Positions 7,412-14,696 of a stretch of 32,356 nt of DNA are shown here, in pieces. Source of the stretch: Ectothiorhodospiraceae bacterium (GTDB taxonomy: Bacteria > Pseudomonadota > Gammaproteobacteria > HK1); the NCBI GenBank assembly GCA_024234875.1, contig JACKNM010000037.1, positions 1 through 32,356 on the forward strand. The letters run 5' to 3'. Both the position numbers and the translations under genes were made by a program. The stretch's first letter is position 1. Each line of letters starts with the position of its first letter. The notes under the pieces were generated by a model. The model was not told the DNA's origin. It saw only the letters and a program-made list of their open reading frames with translations, and did no database searches.

Positions 7412-7980
7412 CGACCCTCGGCCTCCAGCGTCATCATCACCTTGTCGTAGTTCTCCGCGTCGGAGAGAAGATGCGCTGCGAGCTGGGCATCGGTCATGTC
7501 CCGGTACCGGCGGAACAGGGCGCTTCCCTCCCTGTTTGCTCTCGTGCGCCCGAACTCCCTCCCTCGTCGACTCTCGCGATCCGGAGTGACCAGCCATAGG
7601 GACTCCCACACGCCGAGGCGCTCGATCGCCACGACTGAGGCGTCGGTCGCGAACATGGCCTGGTCGCCGCCGTAGTGGCGAAGTCCCGCCATCAGCTGCG
7701 CGATGTAGCCCCGAGCAAGGTCGAAGCGATCGGCGGCAGTCCGAGCGGCCTCAGCGGACCGGGCCTGGAGGCGCTCGATCTCCGGGCATGTGGCCTCGTC
7801 GAGCATGGACTGAAGTTGGTCGATCTTGGCGAGCAGGGTGGGCACCTTCGCCGCTTCCGCCTCAGCCGTTCGGTACCTGACCTTCGCAGCCGCGAGCTCG
7901 GCCGCGGAGTGGTCGAGGGCAGTCCGGGCCGCGTCAGCTCGGCGGTTGGCCGCGGACGCGGCGTGCTTGCCTCTAGCCAT
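7408..7980 (-). CDS. Coiled-coil protein of unknown function
   Basis: A 190-residue protein. The first 110 residues are Ala/Glu/Arg-rich with heptad-like spacing (for example HSAAELAAAKVRYRTAEAEAAK and LLAKIDQLQSMLDEA), predicting a long coiled coil. The C-terminal part is charged and mixed (ALFRRYRDMTDAQLAAHLL). There is no catalytic motif, signal peptide or membrane segment. The ATG has a GGAAGG site 9 nt upstream. It is the last gene of the early/middle series before the candidate late promoter, whose -35 lies over its stop. I do not recognise a family. A scaffold or structural role is conceivable but not shown. Confidence 0.75.
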   Translation of the reverse strand: MARGKHAASAANRRADAARTALDHSAAELAAAKVRYRTAEAEAAKVPTLLAKIDQLQSMLDEATCPEIERLQARSAEAARTAADRFDLARGYIAQLMAGLRHYGGDQAMFATDASVVAIERLGVWESLWLVTPDRESRRGREFGRTRANREGSALFRRYRDMTDAQLAAHLLSDAENYDKVMMTLEAEGR

Positions 7981-8022
7981 GGTGGGGGTCCTTCCGTTTT
8001 TGCGGGTTGGTGCGGTGTTGGG

Positions 8023-8856
8023 TCATGACGCCCTACCTCGGCGCTTGGGCTTCGGTGCCTTGGCCGCAGCGCGTGCCTCGATGAGCAGCCTTGGGGGCGT
8101 GGTGTGGGGCTGGTGCTGGTGCCAGCGGATGATCGCCTCGGTGCGGTCGAAGCCCTCGTTGCGGCGGAACTCGCGGTCCTTGGCGCAGCGGCCCGAGCGC
8201 ACGTCGTCTTGGGAGCCGCACACGATGCACGCCGGGCGCTTCGGCTGGGCTGGGCGCTCGGTGCGGACGGTGGCGACGTGGGCGTTCACCGCGGACACCA
8301 GGCCGCGCAGGACCTTCGCCTCACCGGTGATGTGGTCGACGGCGTGGCGCAGCTCGCGGGCGTCCTCGGTGCGGTCGCCGCGGCCGAGGTGGACCACGGC
8401 GTCGGCGACGGTGTGGGGGATCGCCGTGCACCACGCGAGGTCGTCGGCAGCATCAGCGAGGGTCGCCGGCGCGTAGTCGACGGTGGACGCGTCGTAGAGC
8501 GCCTGCGTGACCGCTGCCTGCATCCAGCCGATATCGACGAGCAGGCGACGGTGGGTGCCGCGCAGCTCGGTCAGGTCGCCGTCGATGAGGTCGCGCTCAG
8601 GTCCGAGGCAGGCTGCGGCGGTCGGGTCGGAGTGCGAGCCCTTAGGGCGGCGGCCGGCGTCGTCGTAGGACTGGCCGCGTGCCTCTGCCCGCTCGGAGAC
8701 TTCCACACGGGCCCACTGGTCGAGCACCGGGTCGCGGCGCTCGAGCATCGCCACCGCGGCGTCGTAGCGGCCCTCGGCGCACCAGTGGACGTCCACCCAT
8801 GCCTCGTTGAGCAGGCGGATGAGGCGCGAGGCCGGCGGGATCGGGCGGTCGGTCAT
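8023..8856 (-). CDS. Unknown protein with a C-terminal zinc-knuckle-like motif
   Basis: A 277-residue protein with a helical body. Near residue 210 is CIVCGSQDDVRSGRCAKD, a short Cys cluster (CxxC then a further Cys) that could bind zinc, followed by REFRRNEGFDRTEAIIRWHQHQP and a basic Lys/Arg tail (KAPKPKRRGRAS) suited to nucleic acid binding. The N-terminus resembles small-terminase-like or regulator proteins only loosely, and I do not assign a family. The start overlaps the upstream stop by 4 nt (ATGA). It belongs to a series of seven coupled small genes running from 11969 down to 8023. Confidence 0.75.
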   Translation of the reverse strand: MTDRPIPPASRLIRLLNEAWVDVHWCAEGRYDAAVAMLERRDPVLDQWARVEVSERAEARGQSYDDAGRRPKGSHSDPTAAACLGPERDLIDGDLTELRGTHRRLLVDIGWMQAAVTQALYDASTVDYAPATLADAADDLAWCTAIPHTVADAVVHLGRGDRTEDARELRHAVDHITGEAKVLRGLVSAVNAHVATVRTERPAQPKRPACIVCGSQDDVRSGRCAKDREFRRNEGFDRTEAIIRWHQHQPHTTPPRLLIEARAAAKAPKPKRRGRAS

Positions 8857-9221
8857 CGGCGGCCAGCGATGTCGTCAGCGACCATTTCCAGATCGACCAC
8901 CTGAACCGAGGTGCACGCCTCGCACATGACGGGCACAAGCCTCGCAAGGTCATCGGCGTTGCCGACGTGGGCGGCGACCCAGCCATCGGCGACCCGGTGC
9001 GGGAACCCGAGGCAGTCCAGCAGCATCAGCGGGTGATCGGCGAGCCATCCAACGAGCAGGTAGCCGTGGGTGCTGAACCCGCCGAGCAGCACCATGGCGG
9101 TGTCGGCTCTCGTGTCGTCCCCGATGTGGAAGCCGAGCTGGTCGCGGAACCGGAGAAGATCGCTTTGCTCCGCGAGTTGTGCTCGAGCCGCGGCGGCTGG
9201 TCCGGGTCGGTCGGTGCTCAT
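8853..9221 (-). CDS. Unknown 122-residue protein
   Basis: The protein begins MSTDRPGPAAAARAQLAEQ. The ATG at 9221 is chosen because it has a perfect AGGAGG site and overlaps the upstream stop by 4 nt; the longer frame upstream is a shadow of the neighbouring gene. The middle is hydrophobic (TAMVLLGGFSTHGYLLVGWLADHPLMLLDCLGF) but broken by charged residues, more like a buried core than a membrane segment. A later CEAC pair could bind a metal. I recognise no family. Its ribosome binding site and start lie inside copy 1 of a 61-bp direct repeat. Confidence 0.7.
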   Translation of the reverse strand: MSTDRPGPAAAARAQLAEQSDLLRFRDQLGFHIGDDTRADTAMVLLGGFSTHGYLLVGWLADHPLMLLDCLGFPHRVADGWVAAHVGNADDLARLVPVMCEACTSVQVVDLEMVADDIAGRR

Positions 9222-9739
9222 GCTGCGTCCTCCTGACGCTCGGTGGATGGGGTCTGCTCGGCGTGGAGCCACGCGGGACACTCGGTGTCCTGGATCTCGT
9301 GGGGCAACGGGACGGGAACCATGGCCGACCGCCGGAAGGTCATCACGAGTCCGTCGGCACTGACCTCGCCGCGCCGAGCGCGGCCAGGCGACAGCCACCG
9401 CAGTCGGTGATCGCCGACGAGCTGTACGACCATCCATGTCTCGTCGCCCCGCACCTCGCGTCCGACGACGATGCCCTTCACCCGGTGCTGCCATGCCTGC
9501 GTGAGCGTGATCCCCTGACGTCGCGCCTCAGAGCGGATGCGCTGGCCGAGGTCGTCGAGGCGGCGATCGGGGTCCGACGCCTCGAACGCCGTCATGCGGG
9601 CCCGGCGCTGGCGGTCCTCGCGCCGCTGCACCACCCGTCTCATCGCGGTGTTGAGCGCCTGAGTGACCTCCGCGAAGGCGTCAGCAACTGCCGCTGACTT
9701 CGCAACGACGTTCACCTTCACAAGCTCACTGCTGGTCAT
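9218..9739 (-). CDS. Unknown protein sharing its C-terminal tail with the upstream gene
   Basis: A 173-residue protein with an amphipathic helical N-terminus (ADAFAEVTQALNTAMRRVVQRREDRQRR) and a beta-rich C-terminal half (KGIVVGREVRGDETWMVVQLVG, then MTFRRSAMVPVPLP) that looks like a small SH3- or Tudor-like barrel. The last 18 residues (AWLHAEQTPSTERQEDAA) are almost identical to those of the gene at 9736-10095, because both gene ends lie in a duplicated 61-bp segment that also supplies the ribosome binding site for the next gene. Both ends are coupled by 4-nt overlaps. The function is unknown. Confidence 0.7.
   Translation of the reverse strand: MTSSELVKVNVVAKSAAVADAFAEVTQALNTAMRRVVQRREDRQRRARMTAFEASDPDRRLDDLGQRIRSEARRQGITLTQAWQHRVKGIVVGREVRGDETWMVVQLVGDHRLRWLSPGRARRGEVSADGLVMTFRRSAMVPVPLPHEIQDTECPAWLHAEQTPSTERQEDAA
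9219..9279 (-). repeat. 61-bp direct repeat, copy 1
   Basis: This segment matches 9737-9797 at 59 of 61 positions (mismatches at 9250 and 9268). It encodes the C-terminal tail of one gene, its stop, and the ribosome binding site and ATG of the next. Confidence 0.9.
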
Positions 9740-10095
9740 GCTGCGTCCTCCTGACGCTCGGTGGATGTGGTCTGCTCGGCGTGGATCCACGCGGGACGCC
9801 AGCCGCCTTCGATGCGCTGTCGGTCCACCACGGACAGGCCAGCGTCGATCCAGTCGGGCCAGACCTGCGACGGGTGGAGGCCTGCGCGTACCGCCCAGCG
9901 ATCTGCGGTGGCGTCGGTCAGGCCGTGGGCGGTGGCGCGCTTCCACGCCTCGCCGCCGGTCCCGAGCTCGTAGGTCGGGTTCGCGGACCCGCGGCGACGC
10001 ATGGCATCGACGAGCGGGGCGAGCGGCCAGCGTCGCTCGGCTGGGCACAGCGGCGAGTGCGTGAGCGTGCAGCGTGGGCATCGGGTGCGGGCCAT
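9736..10095 (-). CDS. Putative HTH DNA-binding protein with an N-terminal zinc motif
   Basis: A 119-residue protein starting MARTRCPRC, with Cys-x2-Cys and a further Cys (CPAERR) in the first 20 residues that may bind zinc. The centre, WPLAPLVDAMRRRG followed by GLTDATADRWAVRAGLHPSQVWPDW, has the helix-turn-helix layout seen in small phage regulators where a tryptophan-rich recognition region ends in WPxW. The ATG at 10095 has a GGGAGGTGG site and overlaps the WhiB stop by 1 nt (TGATG). The C-terminal tail is a near copy of the tail of the next gene. It is probably a transcription or replication regulator; the target is unknown. Confidence 0.7.
   Translation of the reverse strand: MARTRCPRCTLTHSPLCPAERRWPLAPLVDAMRRRGSANPTYELGTGGEAWKRATAHGLTDATADRWAVRAGLHPSQVWPDWIDAGLSVVDRQRIEGGWRPAWIHAEQTTSTERQEDAA
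9737..9797 (-). repeat. 61-bp direct repeat, copy 2
   Basis: Partner of 9219-9279 (59/61 identical). It covers the last codons and stop of the HTH gene and the ribosome binding site and ATG of the following gene, so the repeat unit is a gene-end plus gene-start junction. Confidence 0.9.
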
Positions 10096-10358
10096 CACCA
10101 CCTCCCGGTGTTCTGGCGATGACGGTCGACGGCCGAGAAACCGGCGCGGAACGCCGGGTCGTCGGTGAGGTCTGCGTCGGCGCGGCACTCAGCGACGACG
10201 GGGCAGGCAGCGCAGTACGTGGCCGCCTCGGCATAGCGCCGCTCGTCCACGGCGAGTACGCGAAGGCTGTGCTGCGATGGCGGAGCCCACAGCGACCAGT
10301 CGGTGCCGATGCACGCAGCCCTGGTCCACCACGCGTCGGGTAGCGGGTGCCCGCTCAT
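10095..10358 (-). CDS. WhiB-like iron-sulphur transcription factor
   Basis: An 87-residue protein with the four-cysteine WhiB signature: C16, then C49-x2-C52-x5-C58 (CAACPVVAEC), which ligates a [4Fe-4S] cluster. The W..RAACIGTDWSLWAPP start and the region after the cluster (DPAFRAGFSAVDRHRQ) follow the family pattern. The usual GV/IWGG turn is represented by the divergent FRAGFS. Host WhiB proteins bind the housekeeping sigma factor and alter promoter choice or septation; phage homologues such as mycobacteriophage TM4 WhiB down-regulate the host gene. Starts and stops overlap neighbours by 4 and 1 nt. It is the best host-range clue in the window. Confidence 0.92.
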   Translation of the reverse strand: MSGHPLPDAWWTRAACIGTDWSLWAPPSQHSLRVLAVDERRYAEAATYCAACPVVAECRADADLTDDPAFRAGFSAVDRHRQNTGRW

Positions 10359-10603
10359 GGCTCGGTCCTCTCGGGCAGCACGCCGGCTTCGACGCCTCCT
10401 TGGCGGGTGCGCTCCCGGTCACGGATGGCATGGGGCTTCGCGGCCTCGTGGCGCTGCTCGGCCTCGGCCTCCTCGCGGGAGCCGGTGAACACGAGCACGC
10501 ACGGCTCGCAGAAGAACCGGGCGTCGGGGTTGTGCGGCGACGGGGCGACGACCTCGACGCGCTCAGAGCTCCCGCAACGAGGGCACCGCGCTGGGCCGGT
10601 CAT
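10355..10603 (-). CDS. Zinc-ribbon protein
   Basis: An 82-residue protein with CPRC near the N-terminus (C7, C10) and CEPC about 22 residues later, a classical zinc ribbon, followed by a highly charged helix (SREEAEAEQRHEAAKPHAIRD). Small proteins like this are frequent in actinophage early operons and may bind nucleic acid or RNA polymerase; nothing here proves either. The ATG overlaps the stop of the upstream replication-like gene by 4 nt, and its stop overlaps the WhiB start by 4 nt, so it is likely made in step with WhiB. Confidence 0.75.
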   Translation of the reverse strand: MTGPARCPRCGSSERVEVVAPSPHNPDARFFCEPCVLVFTGSREEAEAEQRHEAAKPHAIRDRERTRQGGVEAGVLPERTEP

Positions 10604-11610
10604 GATGCCGCCGCCTTCGTCGAATCACAGCCGTGTGATTCACGTTCCCGCATTGGTACCTGAGTCGCCGCCTCCGGCCCTCCTGGCCGCTTTCGGTCCT
10701 CCGGTGCCAGACCGGGGGTCGCGGCGCTCACGGCGGCTCGTGCCGCGGCGAGCCCCGAGGATGCGTCACCGGGCGTCGAGTGTGCGTGACCGTGGAACTC
10801 GGCAAGCCGCGGGCGCGCCATCGGGTCCGGCGCGGTGGGGCCGGTCGGCAACACCTCGTCGAGCCACGACCTCGCCTCGGAGATCCAGGCAGCGGCGATC
10901 TCGTCGACGGTGCGACCGGAGCGCAGCTCGACCTCGATGCGCTGGCGGTCGGTCGGGTCGTCGCCGGTCAGGATGCGACGAGCGATCCCGGCGGCGTAGG
11001 CGCTCGGGTCGGCGTTCGGTGGCGGGTCGATTGCTCGGCTGACGGCGACGGCAGCAGCGCGGATCGACCGGTCATCGACCACCACCGCGGCCGGATCGTC
11101 GGTCGCTACCAACTCAGGTTTTGGTGGTGGTGTAAGTAGGTTCCCTCTCTCTGACTCTGACTCTGACTCTGACTCTGGCGATCGGGGTCGATCGGTATGC
11201 GATCCGGGTGCGATCGCACCTTGCGATGACCTGCGCTTCGGGTGGCACTTGGGACAGGTGTCGAACCCGCCGTCGTGCCCCCAACGCTTGTGGTTCCCGC
11301 GCTTCGCCGCCTCCGCTTTCGTCGCACGCATCGCAGCGATCGCACCCTGCGACGGGTTGCGATCAAGCCACCCCCACGGGCGGACAAGATCACCGTCGAC
11401 CTCGAGAAGTCGGAGTGTCACGAGACGGTCGATCAGCTCGTCCGACGCGCCGTAGCGAGCGAGCAGCAGACGGTCGATCCAGCCGTCTCGCTCTGCTCGC
11501 TTCGCCATGCACATCGCGATCGCGTGGAGCCCCGCGCCATCGACGCCGGCGCGCAGCAGCTTCGGGTGGTCGATCCAGTCGACCTCGAGCCGTACGAACA
11601 ACCCGCTCAT
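10600..11610 (-). CDS. Putative replication protein with winged-helix N-terminus
   Basis: A 336-residue protein. Residues 1-85 (LFVRLEVDWIDHPKLLRAG, LIDRLVTLRLLEVDGDLVRPWGWLDRNPSQ) resemble the winged-helix N-terminal domain of phage replication initiators and DnaD-like helicase loaders, where a short protein reads out cell size and replication class. A CPKCH motif (C119, C122) and an (SE)n linker (about 146-154) follow. The rest is helical with ALADVEIAS-like content replaced by TVDEIAAAWISEARSWLDE. It is the only replication-like gene recognised in the clean sequence, so it may recruit the host replisome. The ATG at 11610 overlaps the upstream stop by 4 nt, and I reject the longer upstream frame. 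Confidence 0.65.
   Translation of the reverse strand: MSGLFVRLEVDWIDHPKLLRAGVDGAGLHAIAMCMAKRAERDGWIDRLLLARYGASDELIDRLVTLRLLEVDGDLVRPWGWLDRNPSQGAIAAMRATKAEAAKRGNHKRWGHDGGFDTCPKCHPKRRSSQGAIAPGSHTDRPRSPESESESESERGNLLTPPPKPELVATDDPAAVVVDDRSIRAAAVAVSRAIDPPPNADPSAYAAGIARRILTGDDPTDRQRIEVELRSGRTVDEIAAAWISEARSWLDEVLPTGPTAPDPMARPRLAEFHGHAHSTPGDASSGLAAARAAVSAATPGLAPEDRKRPGGPEAATQVPMRERESHGCDSTKAAAS
11149..11178 (-). repeat. CTCTGA hexanucleotide repeat coding for (Ser-Glu)n
   Basis: Five consecutive units of CTCTGA/CTCTGG encode an alternating Ser-Glu linker inside the putative replication protein. The in-frame hexamer can expand or contract without a frameshift. Confidence 0.85.
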
Positions 11611-11969
11611 CGGCCAACTCCTTCGCTGTAGGTGATCGCGGCGCGCTGGTTGGCCGCGAGGGTGCGGAGAGCGTCGATCTGCGCCCGCAACGACCGACCT
11701 GCCTCCTGGGCGGCCAGGAGCACCGCGTCGGCGCCCTTGTGGGCCGCGTAGGCGTCCTCGCACTCCAGCAGCGCCTCAGCGTCACGCTCGGCCACGGTCT
11801 TGCCGCCAGCGACCAACGTGGCCCGAGCCATGCCGAGCTTGTACGCGACCTCGGCCTCAGCGGCGGCGCGGGCGCGCTTGGCGACCTCGCCCACCTGGTG
11901 GTCGAGCAGGCCGGAGATGCGCAGGATCTCGCGCTCCACCGACACCTGCGAGAGCGGATCGACGGTCAT
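11607..11969 (-). CDS. Helical protein of unknown function
   Basis: A 120-residue, almost entirely helical protein (VSVEREILRISGLLDHQVGEVAKRARAAAEAEVAYK then AAQEAGRSLRAQIDALRTLAANQRAA). It resembles the small coiled-coil proteins that many actinophages encode just before a replication protein, with the motif MARATL in the centre. There is no catalytic or membrane feature. Both ends overlap neighbours by 4 nt, which places it in the same translationally coupled unit as the replication-like protein; it could be a partner of that protein. The function is not assigned. Confidence 0.7.
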   Translation of the reverse strand: MTVDPLSQVSVEREILRISGLLDHQVGEVAKRARAAAEAEVAYKLGMARATLVAGGKTVAERDAEALLECEDAYAAHKGADAVLLAAQEAGRSLRAQIDALRTLAANQRAAITYSEGVGR

Positions 11970-12280
11970 GGAGCACCCGCCTCTCGCCGCTCAGCGGCCC
12001 GTGCAGCCGCCCACAGGACGTGAGCGCCCTCATGGCCGGCGCGGAGCTCGCAGCGCATCCAGCGGCCGTCTCGGTAGGTCTCGTGGGGGCAGGGGGTCGG
12101 GCCGGAGACCAGCGTGACCTCTGCGGTCCGGCATCCGATGACCGCGCCCATCGGGTCGAGCGCGACCTTGGCGCGCTCACCGGTGACGCACAGGAGTCGC
12201 CCGGTGCGGGGCTGGTGGCCCTCTCGGGTGACGACCACCGCAGCGCGGCGCTTGGCGTCCTTCGGTGTGGGCGCGGTCAC
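11966..12280 (-). CDS. Unknown small protein with Cys/His motif
   Basis: A 104-residue protein translated from a GTG at 12280 that overlaps the methyltransferase stop (GTGA). The N-terminal half is beta-like (RTGRLLCVTGERAKVALDPMGAV). The C-terminal half contains CPHETYRDGRWMRCELRAGHEGAHVLW, a Cys/His pattern (C-x-H, C, H-x3-H) that recurs in many short actinobacterial phage proteins with the ending CxLxxGHxGxH. This motif may bind a metal. No family function is known to me. It is coupled to its neighbours by 4-nt overlaps on both sides. Confidence 0.7.
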   Translation of the reverse strand: MTAPTPKDAKRRAAVVVTREGHQPRTGRLLCVTGERAKVALDPMGAVIGCRTAEVTLVSGPTPCPHETYRDGRWMRCELRAGHEGAHVLWAAARAAERREAGAP

Positions 12281-12957
12281 GCGAAGCCTCCGAAGTCGAG
12301 GACTCCCTGAGCGAGACGCCGGGCAGCAATCTCGCAGTACCGCTCGTCGAGCTCGACACCGATGGCCTTACGGCCCAGCCTCTTGGCTGCGACGAGGGTG
12401 GAGCCCGAACCGGCGAAGGGGTCCGCGATGACGCCGGGCGGGCAGCGGTCGATGAGCCGGGCCATCAAGTCGACCGGCTTGGGGGTGGGGTGGCCGATGG
12501 CGGCGGTGTGCTGTGAGCGGTGCTCGGTGGTGGTGATGACCGAGCGCATCGGCTTGCCCTCCATCGGGAAGCCGTCGCCGAGGACGTAGATCTCCTCATG
12601 GACGGTGAAGAAGGCCGAGCGACACATGGCCGAGTACGCGCCGTCCTTGTTCCAGATCAGGAGGGCGCGTAGTGGTGCGGGCCGCGGTATCCGCCAGGAG
12701 CCGAACACGACCGCTGGCCGACCCGCCCACTCCACTAAGGCACCGTCGCGGGCCTCGGGGGAATCGTCACCCGCTACGGCGTTGCTCGTGCGTCCGCGTC
12801 GAGCCCTGGGGCCGCGATTGTCCCCGTGCCTGGACTCCCACCCCACCCCATAGGGCGGGTCGGTGACCAGCACGTCGGCCTCGAGCCACTCGGTGATCTC
12901 ACGGCAGTCCCCGTGGTACAGGGTCACGAGGTCGTCGGAGTAGTAGGGCTCGGTCAC
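12277..12957 (-). CDS. DNA methyltransferase, beta-type (N6-adenine or N4-cytosine)
   Basis: A 226-residue S-adenosylmethionine-dependent methyltransferase. The catalytic motif DPPY is at 33-36, the HPTPKP motif at 156-161, and the AdoMet-binding DPFAGSGS at 179-186; catalytic motif first and AdoMet motif last is the beta-group order. DPPY is compatible with m6A or m4C. The GTG start at 12957 overlaps the stop of an HNH nuclease gene (GTGA), so nuclease and methylase are co-translated. It may protect phage DNA from host restriction or pair with the HNH protein. No target-recognition domain beyond the short central region is visible. Confidence 0.9.
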   Translation of the reverse strand: MTEPYYSDDLVTLYHGDCREITEWLEADVLVTDPPYGVGWESRHGDNRGPRARRGRTSNAVAGDDSPEARDGALVEWAGRPAVVFGSWRIPRPAPLRALLIWNKDGAYSAMCRSAFFTVHEEIYVLGDGFPMEGKPMRSVITTTEHRSQHTAAIGHPTPKPVDLMARLIDRCPPGVIADPFAGSGSTLVAAKRLGRKAIGVELDERYCEIAARRLAQGVLDFGGFA

Positions 12958-13409
12958 GACGCCTCCCCCAGCCGCTTCGCCTCCAACTCGGCGGCCAACA
13001 CCCGCGACCGCTCGCGCCACTCCCGCGACGACGACACGAGGCCGTGGCAGCCGTTGAGGTTGCCGTGCCCGCAGACGTGCAGCAGCTTCGCCGGATCGTG
13101 CGGGTTCGGCCCGCGCCGGCCGTAGACGTGATCGACCTCGCGCGCCTTGCCCTGGCAGGTCGGCCCCTGGAGCTCGCACATGCCACCGGACCGCTCCTTG
13201 ACGACCTTGCGTGCCTCGGCGAGCGTCCACCATCCCTCGGTGCGGCGCTGGCGGTCTGAGCGGGACTGCTCGTGGGCGCGGTCGATGCGACCGACCTCGA
13301 GCACGAGCTGGTGGCGCGCCGCCTCGAACGCGTCCCAGTGCTCGGGCTGCCAGTCGTCGGCGGGCAGCGCGGCGATGGTGCGGATCGCGGCTTCCAGGCG
13401 GCGGTTCAT
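12954..13409 (-). CDS. HNH endonuclease coupled to the methyltransferase
   Basis: A 151-residue protein. The N-terminal 70 residues are helical (LEAAIRTIAALPADDW, HQLVLEVGRIDRAHEQS). The HNH nuclease core follows: C78 and C85 (CELQGPTC), DHVYGR with D93-H94, then CGHGNLNGCHGLV with C113, N117, C121 and H122, giving both catalytic and zinc residues. I chose the ATG at 13409 because the upstream 42-residue gene ends there in an ATGA overlap; longer in-frame starts would overlap it entirely. The stop overlaps the methyltransferase start. It may be a restriction-like partner of that enzyme, a homing nuclease or a recombination nuclease. Confidence 0.85.
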   Translation of the reverse strand: MNRRLEAAIRTIAALPADDWQPEHWDAFEAARHQLVLEVGRIDRAHEQSRSDRQRRTEGWWTLAEARKVVKERSGGMCELQGPTCQGKAREVDHVYGRRGPNPHDPAKLLHVCGHGNLNGCHGLVSSSREWRERSRVLAAELEAKRLGEAS

Positions 13410-13534
13410 CGGTCCACCTCGGGCCATTCGGGGCATGGGCCGTCGCCGTCCTCGAAGCGGCGGCGCGCCTCGGTCCATGCCTCGGCGCGGTCGCGACGGT
13501 CCTGGTCGCGGTCGTCGTCGGTCGGCTCACGCAT
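13406..13534 (-). CDS. 42-residue acidic protein
   Basis: A short frame starting MREPTDDDRDQDRRDRAEAW and ending CPEWPEVDR. It is very rich in Asp and Arg, and its stop overlaps the HNH start in an ATGA junction. Its own start overlaps the end of the preceding frame by 8 nt. The regular coupling on both sides and the absence of stops support a real gene. The function is unknown. Confidence 0.6.
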   Translation of the reverse strand: MREPTDDDRDQDRRDRAEAWTEARRRFEDGDGPCPEWPEVDR

Positions 13535-13619
13535 CGGTGGCCCCCCGACGTGCGAGCTTCTCGGCGATGTAGAAGTCATCCTGCGACCACAGGTGCAGGC
13601 CGACGCCGAGGCGCGGCAG
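13527..13619 (-). pseudogene. C-terminal end of an unresolved small gene
   Basis: A protein-like ending, LGVGLHLWSQDDFYIAEKLA, runs to a TGA at 13529-13527 that overlaps the next start. The frame stays open upstream, but there is no acceptable start codon near and the residues become Arg-rich and implausible above about 13620, where the indel-rich block begins. I read it as the intact end of a gene whose front is lost to frame errors. No family is recognised. Confidence 0.45.
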
Positions 13620-13627
13620 CCGCCTGC

Positions 13628-13756
13628 TTAGCGTCCCCTCAGGCGCACACCGCGCTCGAGGAATGCATCGACGAGCGCGCTTCCACGTCGACCGCCCGGC
13701 GACCAGAACTGGGCGTGCCTGCAGTGGACACCTGCCGCTCCCCGCCCGCTCAGCAC
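13628..13756 (-). pseudogene. Short protein fragment at the edge of the indel-rich block
   Basis: A frame from a possible GTG at 13756 to a TAA at 13630 reads CRHAQFWSPGGRRGSALVDA and then FLERGVRLRGR. The composition is protein-like, but the start is weak and the next frame downstream looks like a continuation, so this and 13527-13619 may be two pieces of one gene split by an indel. Confidence 0.35.
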
Positions 13757-13757
13757 C

Positions 13758-14470
13758 TCAGGCACGACGTGCGCGGTGAAACGTCAGCTCAGGGAGGGCG
13801 ATGCCCTTCACGGGCGTCTGCAGCGAGTGACCTCGCGGCGATCAGCGTCGCTTGGTGCGGGGCGGCATGCGTACCTGGGCCGACACTGCGAACAGCGTCG
13901 ACTTCTGCGCCTGCGGTACTCGGTCTGTCCGGCGATCAGTATCGCCGTTAGCGAAACTCCTACCTTAGCGACCTCGCCGCTACGCGCAATCAGCACAGCG
14001 ATGCCGTCCACGCCGGAGCCAGTTGGAGCATCCGCCCCATCGGTCGTTAGCGTCGGTCAGGGGTTCGTCGGACGTCGATCTCGGCGTCAGGGTCGTCGGC
14101 GAATCGTCCGGCGCGCTTCGATGGGCAGAAACGCTTCTCTCACCCACCTTGAGCGCCTCCATAGTCCCGTATCCAGGTCGATACGATCACGTTCAACGGA
14201 ATCTGGGTCGACCGCAGCTCGCTGCACGCAGCGTCGAGCTGCGACAGCAAGAGTCGCTATGGGTGCCGTTGTCGACGCGATCTCGTAGTCTCGCCGAGCG
14301 GCTCGTACTCGTCGCGGACCTCACCGAGAATCGAACAAGACGCCCGCCCGATGCGCTCGTCGCAGGAGCGAGAGCGGCGCGTAGAGTCTTGCCGACCTTC
14401 TCCGGTCCCCACTCCACGAGCAGCAGCGGTGGGCGGCGCGTCCGGTCGACTTGCGGGTGCGGAGGGCCAT
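13758..14470 (-). pseudogene. P-loop ATPase (AAA family ATP-binding protein), frameshifted
   Basis: The gene begins MALRTRKSTGRAAH at an ATG preceded by a GGAGG site 8 nt upstream. A Walker A motif GPEKVGKT is encoded at 14408-14385 after LLVEW. Conserved pieces then appear in alternating frames: an acidic GEVRDEYEPLG stretch, SDLLSQLDAA, a Walker B-like NVIVID, LWEALK, IAVLIARSGEVAKV, QKSTLFAVSAQVRM and TLIAARSLAADAREG. Put together they match the ATP-binding proteins that actinophages encode beside Gam-like proteins, thought to act in recombination or replication (RecA/Sak4-like P-loop proteins are one possibility). At least five small indels break the frame. Because the conserved words survive on both sides, the damage looks recent or artefactual. 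Confidence 0.6.
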
Positions 14471-14692
14471 CAGAACACCTCCATCGCGTTGGCGGGCCAC
14501 CTCGGCGTCGAGCACCGCACCAGCGCCGAAATTATTGCTGCGGCGCGTGGGCGAGAGTGCCGTCGAAGTGCGCGCCGAGCCGACACCGATCGGCCTTAAC
14601 AGCGCGCATCGCCCTTCGGGTCAGTGTCGATCACCTCATACGGCGTCCGACCGCCACCGGCAGGCTTCCAGGGCGACGATGAACCGCGCCAT
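14470..14692 (-). pseudogene. Small gene between Gam-like and ATPase genes, frameshifted
   Basis: An ATG at 14692, just after AAGAGG, begins MARFIVALEA. Later in another frame comes TPYEVIDTDPKGDARAV, and a third frame ends with a TGA overlapping the ATPase start (TGATG). The pieces are protein-like and fill the space exactly between two recognised genes, so one gene of about 70 residues with two or three indels is the likely reading. No family is recognised. Confidence 0.4.
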
Positions 14693-14696
14693 CCTC

